From Candidatus Equimonas enterica (GTDB lineage: Bacteria > Bacteroidota > Bacteroidia > Bacteroidales > Bacteroidaceae), in the NCBI GenBank assembly GCA_018066225.1, contig JAGHRU010000195.1:1-12601 (forward strand): DNA of 12,601 nt. Direction: 5' to 3'. The notes beneath the pieces were generated by a model, which saw only the letters and a list, made by a program, of their open reading frames with translations, did not search any database and was not told the origin of the DNA. The position numbers were made by a program, and so were the translations under genes. Shown piece after piece: positions 5,764-12,528 of the stretch; the first letter of the stretch is position 1; the number at the start of each line of letters is the position of its first letter.

Positions 5764-8295
5764 ATGAAGCGTATCCTCTCACTCTTGCTCCTTATCCTCA
5801 TGACAATCCCCCTTGGCGCAGTGCTCAAGGAGAAGGATCTCGCACGCACACTCGGCGTGTTGCGCGCTGAACTGGAGCAGAACTACCAGCAACAGAAAAT
5901 CAATATGGCACGCTACGAGCAGATGTCCACAGCGCAACACGCTCGCCTCGTGGACTATATGAAACGCTCGGAGCAAATCGCTCTCATGCTCTACTCGCAG
6001 AAACAGGACTTCACTTTCGACCTCTCGTATGCCTGTCAGCAAGCCACAGACCTCTATCGTGAGCTTCACAAGACCAACGTGCCGTATGACCAGATATGCG
6101 AGCGCCTCTCGAGCGAGATAGCGCGCTACAACGGCCTTATCACCTCGCTGGAAGAACTGCCGCCTATGACAGGGAAAGCCGCCATAGCAGCCAACATCGC
6201 CTTCAAGCGCGACACCACGCTCACCGAAGAGGTGGCCGACAGTCTCAAGGGGCTGAGCACAGCCTACACCCTCACGCCACAGCAACTCCAAGACCGCGAA
6301 CGCTGTCTCCTCTACGCCAAAGCCCTGCGCGGCAATCTCACCAAGATAAAGAAATCCATAGAGGAAGACCGCTTATATTATACGCGCGTGAACGCGAAAG
6401 TAGAAGAGCTCAACGCCTACGCTATCAAGTGCTACAAGAAGTTGCAGCAGAGCATCTTCAAGGACGGCGGTGAGAACTACATTAAGACCCTCTCCCGACT
6501 TCCTATGCTCTTGGGGCAAGCCAAGCAGGACGTGACGGAGAAGTATGCGCCATTGGAGCACCGTTCCGTCACCTACTCCGAGTGGAGAGGACCTATCATC
6601 AGTTTCATCTGCTTCTTCATCCTCATCTATATCGCCATCGCCACTGCGCTGTCCAACGTCATCGTACGTTGGGTTATCCCAAAGCGTTGGTTGCCCGAAG
6701 ACTTCAAGGACAAGCGCAGAATCTACATCCTCGCCGTAGGCTTGCTTGTCTTTGCCCTATCGGTTATGCTCGTGCGCACCCTCATCACGCGCAACTTCAT
6801 GCTGATGGCAACGGGATTGATGATCAACATTGCTTGGCTCTCGCTGGCCATCGTGATGTCCTTGCTCCTGCGCCTCAACGCGGCGCAACTCAAAGTGGGT
6901 TTCCGCTCCTACCTGCCTTTCTTGACCATGGCCTTCCTCGTCATCGTCTTTCGCATCGTATTCATCCCCAACAACCTCGTCAATCTCATCTACCCGCCAC
7001 TGCTGATAGGCTTCACGGTATGGCAAATCAAGGCCATCCGCCGCTCCAACGGCCTGTTGCCCACCAGCGATATGGTCTATTCTGTCGTGTCGATGTTTGC
7101 CATGCTCGTTGCTTCTGTTATGGCCTTCGTGGGCTATGTGCTGATGGCGGTAGAGGTGATGGTGTGGTGGATGTTCCAGCTGGCCGCTATTCAGACCATC
7201 ACTTTGGCTTATCACTTGCTCGAACGCTATGAATACCGCTTCATCACGCGCAAACTCCGCACGCGTAAGCCCGAGCAAACGATGAGCCTCAGCGACGAGC
7301 AACTCCTCGGCAATGCCAAGCGCGGCAAATACATCAGCACCACTTGGGTCTATGACTTTGTGCAGCGCACTTTCGTGCCCGTGCTGGGCGTGATGAGCGT
7401 CCTTATCAGCATCTGGGCGGCAGCCGCAGTGTTTGAGATGACGGACATCTGCCGCACAGCCTTCTTCTACAACTTCATAGAGCAGGAAGGCGTCGTGAGC
7501 GTCTCGCTGTACAAACTCGTGCTGGTCATCGCCTGCTGGTTCTTGTTTAGTTACCTCAACTATCTCATCCGCTCGGTCTATCACTACTACAAGCAGTACA
7601 AGAGTCCCGCTGATGCGCGTCACAACTTCACGCTGGCCGACAATGTCATCGCCATCCTCGTATGGGGCAGTTACTTCCTCTACGCCCTCGTCTTGCTGCA
7701 AGTGCCAAAGAGCGGTATCAGCGTGGTGACGGCAGGTCTGGCCACTGGTATGGGTTTCGCCATGAAAGACCTGCTCGAAAACTTCTTCTACGGCATATCG
7801 CTGATGACGGGGCGCGTACGCGTAGGCGACTACATAGAGTGTGACGGCATCTCGGGCAAGGTGGAGAGCATCACCTATCAGAGCACGCAACTCATCACCC
7901 TTGACGGCAGCGTCATCGCCTTCCTCAACTCGGCCCTCTTCTCCAAGAACTTCAAAAACCTCACCCGCAACCACTTCTACGAGAACTGCTCCATCTCCAT
8001 CGGCGTAAGTTACGGCACGGATATACAGGCGGTGCGTCAGATACTCATCGACGCCGTGAAGCCGCTCGACGAGACGCTCTCCGACGGCCGCACGGTCATC
8101 AAGCCCGGCACAGCCATCAGCGTGTCATTTGCCGACTTCGGCGACAGCAGTGTAGATTTGAAGGTGTGGGTATGGGTACTGGTAGAGCAGAAGCCCGCTT
8201 TCCTCTCCCGCGCCAAAGAAGCCATCTACAACGCCCTCAACGCTGGCGGCATCGAGATACCCTTCCCGCAACACGACGTCCACATGCGCAGTTGA
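5764..8295 (+). CDS. Large MscS-family mechanosensitive ion channel
   Basis: Inner-membrane channel that opens under membrane tension to release solutes during hypo-osmotic shock. The 843-aa protein starts with a signal peptide (MKRILSLLLLILMTIPLGA). Residues about 20-270 are rich in charged helices with few hydrophobic stretches, probably a periplasmic coiled domain. From about 275 to 645 there are roughly ten membrane segments. The C-terminal MscS core follows: pore helix VVTAGLATGMGFAMKDLLEN (655-674), FFYGISLMTGRVRVGDYIE, the beta domain, and the end IEIPFPQHDVHM, all typical. The plan resembles MscK-type giants of E. coli (about 1,100 aa) with a smaller periplasmic part. I chose the ATG at 5764 over 5716 because 5716 overlaps a possible -7 box and only 5764 begins a clean signal peptide. 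A weak hairpin with six T (8326-8341) follows the stop. It is probably monocistronic. Confidence 0.93.
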   Translation: MKRILSLLLLILMTIPLGAVLKEKDLARTLGVLRAELEQNYQQQKINMARYEQMSTAQHARLVDYMKRSEQIALMLYSQKQDFTFDLSYACQQATDLYRELHKTNVPYDQICERLSSEIARYNGLITSLEELPPMTGKAAIAANIAFKRDTTLTEEVADSLKGLSTAYTLTPQQLQDRERCLLYAKALRGNLTKIKKSIEEDRLYYTRVNAKVEELNAYAIKCYKKLQQSIFKDGGENYIKTLSRLPMLLGQAKQDVTEKYAPLEHRSVTYSEWRGPIISFICFFILIYIAIATALSNVIVRWVIPKRWLPEDFKDKRRIYILAVGLLVFALSVMLVRTLITRNFMLMATGLMINIAWLSLAIVMSLLLRLNAAQLKVGFRSYLPFLTMAFLVIVFRIVFIPNNLVNLIYPPLLIGFTVWQIKAIRRSNGLLPTSDMVYSVVSMFAMLVASVMAFVGYVLMAVEVMVWWMFQLAAIQTITLAYHLLERYEYRFITRKLRTRKPEQTMSLSDEQLLGNAKRGKYISTTWVYDFVQRTFVPVLGVMSVLISIWAAAAVFEMTDICRTAFFYNFIEQEGVVSVSLYKLVLVIACWFLFSYLNYLIRSVYHYYKQYKSPADARHNFTLADNVIAILVWGSYFLYALVLLQVPKSGISVVTAGLATGMGFAMKDLLENFFYGISLMTGRVRVGDYIECDGISGKVESITYQSTQLITLDGSVIAFLNSALFSKNFKNLTRNHFYENCSISIGVSYGTDIQAVRQILIDAVKPLDETLSDGRTVIKPGTAISVSFADFGDSSVDLKVWVWVLVEQKPAFLSRAKEAIYNALNAGGIEIPFPQHDVHMRS

Positions 8296-8372
8296 AGCGC
8301 GAGAGAATAGTCGTAGGAAAGGGCGGCGTTTACGCTTTTTTAGGCCGCGCTGGCAAAAAAGTTGCGGAAACA

Positions 8373-8404
8373 TTTGGTCATTACGCAGAAAGTGCGTACC
8401 TTTG
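8373..8404 (+). promoter_or_regulatory. Promoter of tRNA-His
   Basis: TTTG (8373-8376), 20 nt, TACCTTTG (8397-8404): the same spacing as for tRNA-Thr. The flanking AAACATTTGGTCATT (8368-8382) is identical to the block at 5453-5467. The inferred start near 8408 is about 25 nt before the tRNA. Confidence 0.85.
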
Positions 8405-8432
8405 CACCCGCATTCCGAAAGAATGTCACGAC

Positions 8433-8507
8433 GGTGCCTATAGTTCAGCTGGTCAGAGCGTCAGATTGTGGTTCTGAATGTCGTCGGTTCGAATCCGACT
8501 AGGCACC
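8433..8507 (+). tRNA. tRNA-His (anticodon GUG)
   Basis: Acceptor GTGCCTA (8434-8440) with TAGGCAC (8500-8506), plus the histidine-specific extra G-1 (8433) opposite C73 (8507). D stem GTTC/GAGC, anticodon stem TCAGA/TCTGA with loop TTGTGGT (anticodon 8468-8470), T arm GTCGG-TTCGAAT-CCGAC. CCA is not encoded. Confidence 0.97.
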
Positions 8508-8509
8508 CT

Positions 8510-8546
8510 AAAAAGCCTTGCAAGCGTAATGCTTGCAAGGCTTTTT
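8510..8546. terminator. Bidirectional terminator shared by tRNA-His and the HD-domain gene
   Basis: A perfect 16-bp inverted repeat, AAAAAGCCTTGCAAGC (8510-8525) and its complement (8531-8546), with loop GTAAT. It has A-runs on the left arm and T-runs on the right on both strands. It lies two bases after tRNA-His and 34 bp beyond the stop of the convergent HD gene, so it can end both transcripts. Confidence 0.93.
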
Positions 8547-8580
8547 CGTGGCTACTATCAGCCGTGTGTGCGCCGCTGGC

Positions 8581-9117
8581 CTACCCTTCAAATTCCTCTA
8601 CCCAGCGCATGAAAATCGCCACACCTTCCGCGCCGAACTTCTCGAGACTCCGCGCCGTCTGCTCCACGGTGCGTGTACGCTCCAAATGACTCTTGGAGTA
8701 GAACTTGTCGGCATAGCAGATGAGGCGTTCTTCACGCGTTTCGGGCACAAGGTCAATGGGTGCTACGGGTAATCCCAAGGCCTGCATGGTCTCGCGCGTA
8801 AGCCCAGTGCCAGTATGCCGCTCCGCCACCCGTGCCAAGGCTTCATAGCCCTCGCGGCGCAGCAATGCGGCACCGAGGCGTCCGTGCATCAAATAGTGGG
8901 CTTGGCCGTAGCAATGTATGCCGGGCGCATCACAGCGGAAGATGCCGACATCATGGAGCATCGCGGCGTCTTCGATGAAAGTTTCGTCAAGCTGCCACTC
9001 GGGATGGCGATGAGCGATAAGCAAGGCACGGTCGGCTACGCTACGGGAATGTTGCAAAAGCAAGGCGCGAAGTTCACCTTGGGGGTAATAACGGTCTATT
9101 ATCGTGGGCCAAATCAT
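8581..9117 (-). CDS. HD-domain phosphohydrolase (HDIG/YqeK-like)
   Basis: A 178-aa soluble protein of the HD superfamily, metal-dependent phosphohydrolases that mostly act on nucleotides. Metal ligands are in order: His23 (LLLQHSRSV), His55-Asp56 (AAMLHDVGIF), and Asp137 (CYADKFYSK). His78 (YLMHGRLGA) and His101 (AERHTGTGL) fit the extra ligands of the subgroup with a two-metal site, such as the Ap4A hydrolase YqeK. The substrate cannot be told; a nucleotide or dinucleotide is my guess. The ATG at 9117 sits about 19 nt behind a -7 box. It is divergent from uridine kinase and convergent with tRNA-His, hence a single-gene unit. No signal peptide or membrane segment is seen. Confidence 0.87.
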   Translation of the reverse strand: MIWPTIIDRYYPQGELRALLLQHSRSVADRALLIAHRHPEWQLDETFIEDAAMLHDVGIFRCDAPGIHCYGQAHYLMHGRLGAALLRREGYEALARVAERHTGTGLTRETMQALGLPVAPIDLVPETREERLICYADKFYSKSHLERTRTVEQTARSLEKFGAEGVAIFMRWVEEFEG

Positions 9118-9139
9118 AAGTAGGACTGCATATTTTCGG

Positions 9140-9147
9140 CAAAATTA
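9140..9147 (-). promoter_or_regulatory. -7 element of the HD-domain gene
   Basis: TAATTTTG on the minus strand matches TAnnTTTG and is followed by C. The inferred start near 9136 gives a leader of about 19 nt. No TTTG is found 19-21 nt upstream. Confidence 0.65.
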
Positions 9148-9170
9148 CACAGAATTTCTCAAATAATTGT

Positions 9171-9178
9171 TACCTTTG
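9171..9178 (+). promoter_or_regulatory. -7 element of uridine kinase
   Basis: TACCTTTG, followed by C, is a perfect -7 box. The inferred start near 9182 excludes the GTG at 9181 as a start codon and supports the ATG at 9217. The -33 region would overlap the divergent -7 box at 9140-9147. Confidence 0.7.
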
Positions 9179-9216
9179 CGGTGTTTTCCTATCAGCCCTA
9201 CCCAAAATCACTGCTT

Positions 9217-9834
9217 ATGCTTATCATCGGAATTGCAGGCGGCACGGGGTCTGGCAAGACTACCGTCGTCAATAAAATCATCGAGTCACTGCCAGAAGGC
9301 AGCGTGGCCGTCATACCCCAAGACTCTTACTACAACGACCAGAGCCACCTGCCTCTGGAAGTGCGCAAACGCACCAATTTCGACCACCCCGATGCCTTCG
9401 AGTGGTCGCTCCTTGCCCAGCACATAGAAGCACTCCGCCAAGGGCGTGCCATAGAGCAGCCGACATACAGCTACATCACCTGCACACGCCTTGCAGAGAC
9501 TGTGCATGTAGAGCCGCGCGACGTCATCATCATCGAAGGCATCATGGCACTTTATAGCAAGCCTCTGCGCGACCTGATGGATCTGAAAATCTATGTAGAG
9601 GCATCACCCGACGAGCGTCTGCTGCGCGTCATCGAGCGCGACACCGTAGAGCGTGGGCACCCTCTGGATATGCTCATTGGGAAGTATCGCAAGGTGCTGC
9701 GTCCTATGCACGACGAGTTCATCAAGCCCACCAAGGAGTATGCCGACATCATCATCCCCAACGGCGGCGACAACGTGCGCGCCATCGATATGATGCGTCT
9801 CTACATCATGGCAGCACTGCTGCACCACAATTAG
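9217..9834 (+). CDS. udk: Uridine kinase (uridine/cytidine salvage)
   Basis: Phosphorylates uridine and cytidine to UMP and CMP with a nucleoside triphosphate; cytoplasmic pyrimidine salvage. At 205 aa it has the family's normal length. The P-loop GGTGSGKT is at residues 8-15. QDSYYND, NFDHPDAFEWSLL, the IIIEGIMAL strand, RVIERDTVERGHPLD (lid region) and RPMHDEFIKPTKEYADIIIP follow in the standard order. An upstream in-frame GTG at 9181 would add 12 residues before MLIIGIAGG, but it lies at or before the inferred transcription start, so I use the ATG at 9217. It is divergent from the HD-domain gene. No gene follows within 370 bp, so it is probably monocistronic. Phosphoribulokinase-like P-loop kinases are related but fit less well. 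Confidence 0.95.
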   Translation: MLIIGIAGGTGSGKTTVVNKIIESLPEGSVAVIPQDSYYNDQSHLPLEVRKRTNFDHPDAFEWSLLAQHIEALRQGRAIEQPTYSYITCTRLAETVHVEPRDVIIIEGIMALYSKPLRDLMDLKIYVEASPDERLLRVIERDTVERGHPLDMLIGKYRKVLRPMHDEFIKPTKEYADIIIPNGGDNVRAIDMMRLYIMAALLHHN

Positions 9835-9898
9835 CCACGCGAGAGACAACGTGTAACAAAATGTCACTTTTCGCGCCGAAACGCTAATGTCGTACGCC

Positions 9899-9946
9899 AA
9901 GCCTTTGATGCTGCACATCACCATGCGAATGCACCTGCAAAGGCTT
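9899..9946. repeat. Inverted repeat downstream of uridine kinase
   Basis: AAGCCTTTG (9899-9907) and CAAAGGCTT (9938-9946) are perfect 9-bp arms around a 30-nt loop. There is no strong T-run afterwards, so it is a structured 3' UTR element or protein-binding site rather than a clear terminator. No gene is seen in 9835-9988. Confidence 0.5.
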
Positions 9947-9988
9947 TGACGAATTGATTTTACGGCGTGACTATCAACGCATTACAAC

Positions 9989-10028
9989 AACACGAAAAAA
10001 GTGCGCGCGATGCATTTTTTTCGTGTTT
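9989..10028. terminator. Long A/T-armed hairpin, probable intrinsic terminator
   Basis: AACACGAAAAAAGTGC (9989-10004) pairs with GCATTTTTTTCGTGTT (10012-10027), 16 pairs with one G-T, loop GCGCGAT. The GC core followed by seven T is the terminator pattern for rightward reading. It is the best candidate for ending the uridine kinase mRNA, about 155 nt after the stop, and it insulates the promoter right behind it. Confidence 0.7.
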
Positions 10029-10031
10029 TCC

Positions 10032-10063
10032 TTTGGCTGTTTCAAAAAATAGCAGTACTTTTG
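10032..10063 (+). promoter_or_regulatory. Strong promoter without a downstream ORF
   Basis: TTTG (10032-10035), 20 nt, TACTTTTG (10056-10063), followed by C. The elements and spacing are those of the two tRNA promoters in this window. No ATG follows before the stop of the convergent acyltransferase gene at 10203, so it probably drives a non-coding RNA. Confidence 0.8.
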
Positions 10064-10067
10064 CACC

Positions 10068-10180
10068 GTGATATTATATCACAACACTTTTTTTGCACAG
10101 CAAATAGAAGTTAATTTTGGTTAGTAGTGAAACCGCCACGCTTTCCTTCTTCGTAAGGTCAGTGTGGCGGTAACTTTTTG
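10068..10180 (+). ncRNA. Candidate small RNA of about 110 nt
   Basis: The promoter at 10032-10063 predicts a start at about 10067-10070. The transcript would open with the hairpin GTGATA-TTA-TATCAC (10068-10082), continue through an A/T-rich single-stranded part, and end in a GC-rich hairpin (10133-10170) followed by TTTTT (10175-10179). There is no ATG on this strand in the whole interval; the only open frame from a GTG is 18 codons. I do not recognise tmRNA, SRP RNA, RNase P RNA or 6S RNA in it. Promoter and hairpins are seen; that a stable RNA is made is inference. Confidence 0.55.
10133..10179. terminator. Terminator hairpin between the candidate small RNA and the acyltransferase gene
   Basis: CCGCCACGCT (10133-10142) pairs with AGTGTGGCGG (10161-10170), ten pairs with one G-T. 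An inner CCTT/AAGG helix (10145-10148, 10155-10158) closes a 6-nt loop. Rightward it is followed by TAAC and five T; leftward only by TTTC. It lies 24 bp beyond the stop of the leftward acyltransferase gene and may serve both strands. Confidence 0.7.
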
Positions 10181-10202
10181 TCGTGCCGTGCTGCAAGCGG
10201 CC

Positions 10203-10949
10203 TCAGGCGGGGTCTTGATGCTGGGGCGGCAGTGCGCTCACGATAGTATCGCGACACTGCTGCATGGCTTGCCCTATGGCTTCGGACGACTTGCCGATGT
10301 CGGTGATAGGCTCATGAATGACAAGGCGCAAGGCATGGCGCGTGACAAAACCGAAACCGCGCTGACGAGGCAACACCTCAAAACTGCCGTCAATCGTGAG
10401 CGGGCAGATGGGGAGACGAAACTGGGTAGCCAACTGAAACGCGCCGCGCTTAAACTCACCGACCTGCCCCGTATAGGTACGCGAGCCCTCGGGAAAAATG
10501 ACCATGGAAGAGCCGTCGCGAAGCGACTCACGCGCCTGTATCATGGTCTTGGCCACAGCACGCGGCGACGACTTATCGACGAAGGTGAAGCCTGCCTTCT
10601 CGCAAGCGATGCCAACCATCGGCACACGGCGGAGCGACTGCTTGAGCATCCACTTAAACGGACGATGCAGGAAGCCATAAACGAGGAAGATGTCGAAAGC
10701 CCCTTGGTGGTTGCTCACGAAGACATAGCTCTGCCCCGACTGCAAGTGTTCGCGCCCCTCGACATGGACTGGCAGCCACAGCAGACGGCAGAGCGAGGCA
10801 CTCCACAGGCGACCGGGCCAATAACTCCAGAATGTGGCATCGCCAAACATGCAACCTAAACTGGTCGAGACACTCGTAAGGAGCGTGGTCACAAAGAGCA
10901 CGGGAAGGACAACAACGAGCTGATAGAGGCAATAGAGCAAGCGAAACAT
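10203..10949 (-). CDS. plsC: 1-acyl-sn-glycerol-3-phosphate acyltransferase, PlsC family
   Basis: Transfers an acyl chain to lysophosphatidic acid, giving phosphatidic acid, in the second acylation step of phospholipid synthesis at the inner membrane. The 248 aa fit the family. An N-terminal hydrophobic segment (about 6-32) is the membrane anchor. Block I NHQGAFD contains the catalytic HX4D (His81, Asp86); block III FPEGSRTYTG has Glu154 and Arg157 for phosphate binding; block IV is LPICPLTIDGS (179-189). It lies 55 bp downstream of the metallophosphoesterase gene on the same strand with no good promoter between them, so the two are probably cotranscribed. Members of this family also acylate other lipids (ornithine or glycine lipids in Bacteroidota), so the acceptor is not certain. 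Confidence 0.9.
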   Translation of the reverse strand: MFRLLYCLYQLVVVLPVLFVTTLLTSVSTSLGCMFGDATFWSYWPGRLWSASLCRLLWLPVHVEGREHLQSGQSYVFVSNHQGAFDIFLVYGFLHRPFKWMLKQSLRRVPMVGIACEKAGFTFVDKSSPRAVAKTMIQARESLRDGSSMVIFPEGSRTYTGQVGEFKRGAFQLATQFRLPICPLTIDGSFEVLPRQRGFGFVTRHALRLVIHEPITDIGKSSEAIGQAMQQCRDTIVSALPPQHQDPA

Positions 10950-11004
10950 AGCGCAAAACAGGAAATAGGAAATTAAGAAACTCTGAAATGGGCACCGACC
11001 GTCG

Positions 11005-12156
11005 TCACGCCTTGCGATGCAACGTGATGCAGGCTATCTCTGGCCAGAGGCCGAAGCGGAAGGGCACGCCCACAGCACCGATGCCAGTGCTGACAAAGAG
11101 CGTCTGCCCACCCTCGCGGTATGCGCCGCCCCACTCTGGGTAGAGCCATGCGGAGGGCGACCACCCCAGCAGCCCAAACTGCATGCCGTGGGTATGCCCC
11201 GAGAGCGTCAGCGCCACGTCGGTGTCGGGCACGACGCGCCGCCGCCAGCAGGTGGGGTCGTGGGAGAGCAAGAGCGTGAACGCCCCTGCGGGGAGATGGC
11301 GACACGCCTTGTCGAGACGGCCACGCTGGGGAAACGGTGGGCGGCCGTCGTTTTCTATACCCACGATGGCGAGGGTGTCACCTCCACGGGCTATGATGGC
11401 GTGTTCGTTGAGCAGCAAATGCCAGCCAAGGCTACGCTCGGCCGCTTGCAGACGGCCGACCTCACGCGCTCTCTCCGAGGGCGTAGGCCACGGATGATAG
11501 AGCAGGTAGTCGTGATTGCCCATCACGCTGTAAATGCCATCGCGCGCGCGAAGCCCCCGCAACGCCGCTATATGTGGCAACACTTCGTCGGCCCTCTGGC
11601 TGACCAAATCGCCCGTGAAGACAATGAGGTCGGGGCGTAACGCATTGACGCGCTCCACCACCTCACGCACCACAGCCTCGTGGCCACGGAACGTGCCAAG
11701 GTGGAAGTCGGAGAGTTGCACGATGCGATAGCCCTCAAAAGCCCGTGGCACCCGCTCATCGGTGTAGGCAAAGTCTCTCGTCGTGATGTGCCGCCAGCCA
11801 TAAGTAGAACCTATGCCCATCACGACCATCGTCACTGCCCCTATGCCCCATGCCACAAGACGGCTGCTACGCACCACGCCCGCAGGCCACCCGGCATGGT
11901 CGCCCACGAGAGTAAACAAGAGCACAGGCATCATCAGGACTTGCGCCACAACGAGCGCGAAGAGCAATGCCGTGAGCGTCTGCCACGCGCCGTGCAGCAT
12001 GCCGCTACGCAGCAGTACGATGCTCCCCATCAAGGCTGCCACTGGCACCATCGCCACAAGACGCCAATACCAAGCCACCGAAGCAGGCAGCGCCCCGAAG
12101 GCAAAGACGAGTGCTGAAAGCAGGAAAACCGCCAAGAAAGCAACGAGCATAAACAT
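11005..12156 (-). CDS. Membrane-anchored calcineurin-like metallophosphoesterase (YkuE/YaeI-like)
   Basis: A 383-aa protein with an N-terminal membrane part: four hydrophobic segments at about 3-22, 29-50, 59-85 and 98-117. A two-metal phosphoesterase domain starts near 143. All metal-site motifs are present: SDFHLG (Asp150, His152), TGDLV (Asp183), GNHDY (Asn214, His215), SHDP (His299) and SGHTHG (His321, His323). YkuE-like enzymes are thought to act on membrane-surface phosphate esters. LpxG, a UDP-diacylglucosamine hydrolase, is a distant member of the same family, and the downstream PlsC gene also suggests a lipid substrate; that is inference. The start is the ATG at 12156, with an in-frame ATG at 12150 as alternative; the inferred transcription start near 12185 fits both. 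Confidence 0.88.
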   Translation of the reverse strand: MFMLVAFLAVFLLSALVFAFGALPASVAWYWRLVAMVPVAALMGSIVLLRSGMLHGAWQTLTALLFALVVAQVLMMPVLLFTLVGDHAGWPAGVVRSSRLVAWGIGAVTMVVMGIGSTYGWRHITTRDFAYTDERVPRAFEGYRIVQLSDFHLGTFRGHEAVVREVVERVNALRPDLIVFTGDLVSQRADEVLPHIAALRGLRARDGIYSVMGNHDYLLYHPWPTPSERAREVGRLQAAERSLGWHLLLNEHAIIARGGDTLAIVGIENDGRPPFPQRGRLDKACRHLPAGAFTLLLSHDPTCWRRRVVPDTDVALTLSGHTHGMQFGLLGWSPSAWLYPEWGGAYREGGQTLFVSTGIGAVGVPFRFGLWPEIACITLHRKA

Positions 12157-12188
12157 GGTACAGCGAGAGAGAGCGAACGAAATCGGCG

Positions 12189-12196
12189 CAAATATA
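12189..12196 (-). promoter_or_regulatory. -7 element of the metallophosphoesterase-plsC unit
   Basis: TATATTTG on the minus strand, followed by C, is a perfect -7 box. The leader to the ATG at 12156 would be about 29 nt. No TTTG is seen 19-21 nt upstream. Confidence 0.65.
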
Positions 12197-12239
12197 CAAA
12201 TATTTCGCGAGAAGCATCACTTTTGTCGGAATAATTTGC

Positions 12240-12247
12240 TATTTTTG
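12240..12247 (+). promoter_or_regulatory. Possible rightward -7 element
   Basis: TATTTTTG followed by C matches the -7 consensus. The nearest TTTG (12222-12225) is only 14 nt upstream, and no convincing gene follows, so this may be chance in an A/T-rich divergent region. Confidence 0.3.
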
Positions 12248-12440
12248 CGCTGGTTTCAGCACCACCCTCTCTCCCTTGCTGTCATAGCCCACACAGCACA
12301 CCGCCGCTACCCCAAGCGACCGTAAGCGACAGGTGCGGGCACAGCACGACGCAGCATAGGCCGTCCATAGCGGTCCGTCGCAGCAATGCGTAAGTCTTTG
12401 ACAACAAAGCTCTTGCAGCGACACGCCGTAACCACCTTCA
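12248..12440. other. Gene-free stretch between the promoter region and the right repeat array
   Basis: GC-rich sequence with only short overlapping frames on the minus strand (one ends at 12307, one at 12239). The longer frame would be unusually cysteine-rich and both would begin inside the 22-bp repeats. I see no domain, RNA structure or promoter that supports a gene here. Confidence 0.5.
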
Positions 12441-12528
12441 CGATAAGGGCAGAGCGTTCGCACGATAAGGGCAGAGCGTTCGCACGGCAAGGGCAGAGCG
12501 TTTGCACGACAAGGGCAGACCTTGTCGG
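12441..12528 (+). repeat. 22-bp tandem repeat, right array (three full units plus a fourth partial)
   Basis: Units at 12441-12462 and 12463-12484 are identical. The unit at 12485-12506 differs at three bases. A fourth starts at 12507 and holds for 14 bases (CGACAAGGGCAGAC). The core is GGGCAGAGCGTT, against GGGCAGACCGTT in the left array, with the same 22-bp period. The end forms an inverted repeat, CGACAAG (12507-12513) and CTTGTCG (12521-12527), around GGCAGAC. Confidence 0.88.

Noticed and set aside
6757..7974. 405-codon leftward ORF opposite the MscS-family gene
   Set aside because: The sense strand carries transmembrane segments and the MscS core; the antisense product is a low-complexity charged sequence.
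8326..8341. Terminator of the MscS-family gene
   Set aside because: GCG-TTTA-CGC followed by six T has only three to four pairs, too weak to list as a separate feature.
12239..12490. Leftward 83-codon and overlapping 77-codon ORFs at the right end
   Set aside because: Both start inside the 22-bp repeats, compete for the same DNA in different frames, and one is abnormally rich in cysteine; no promoter or known family.
12441..12528. CRISPR array
   Set aside because: Units of 22 bp are directly tandem with no unique spacers of CRISPR size, and no cas gene is present.
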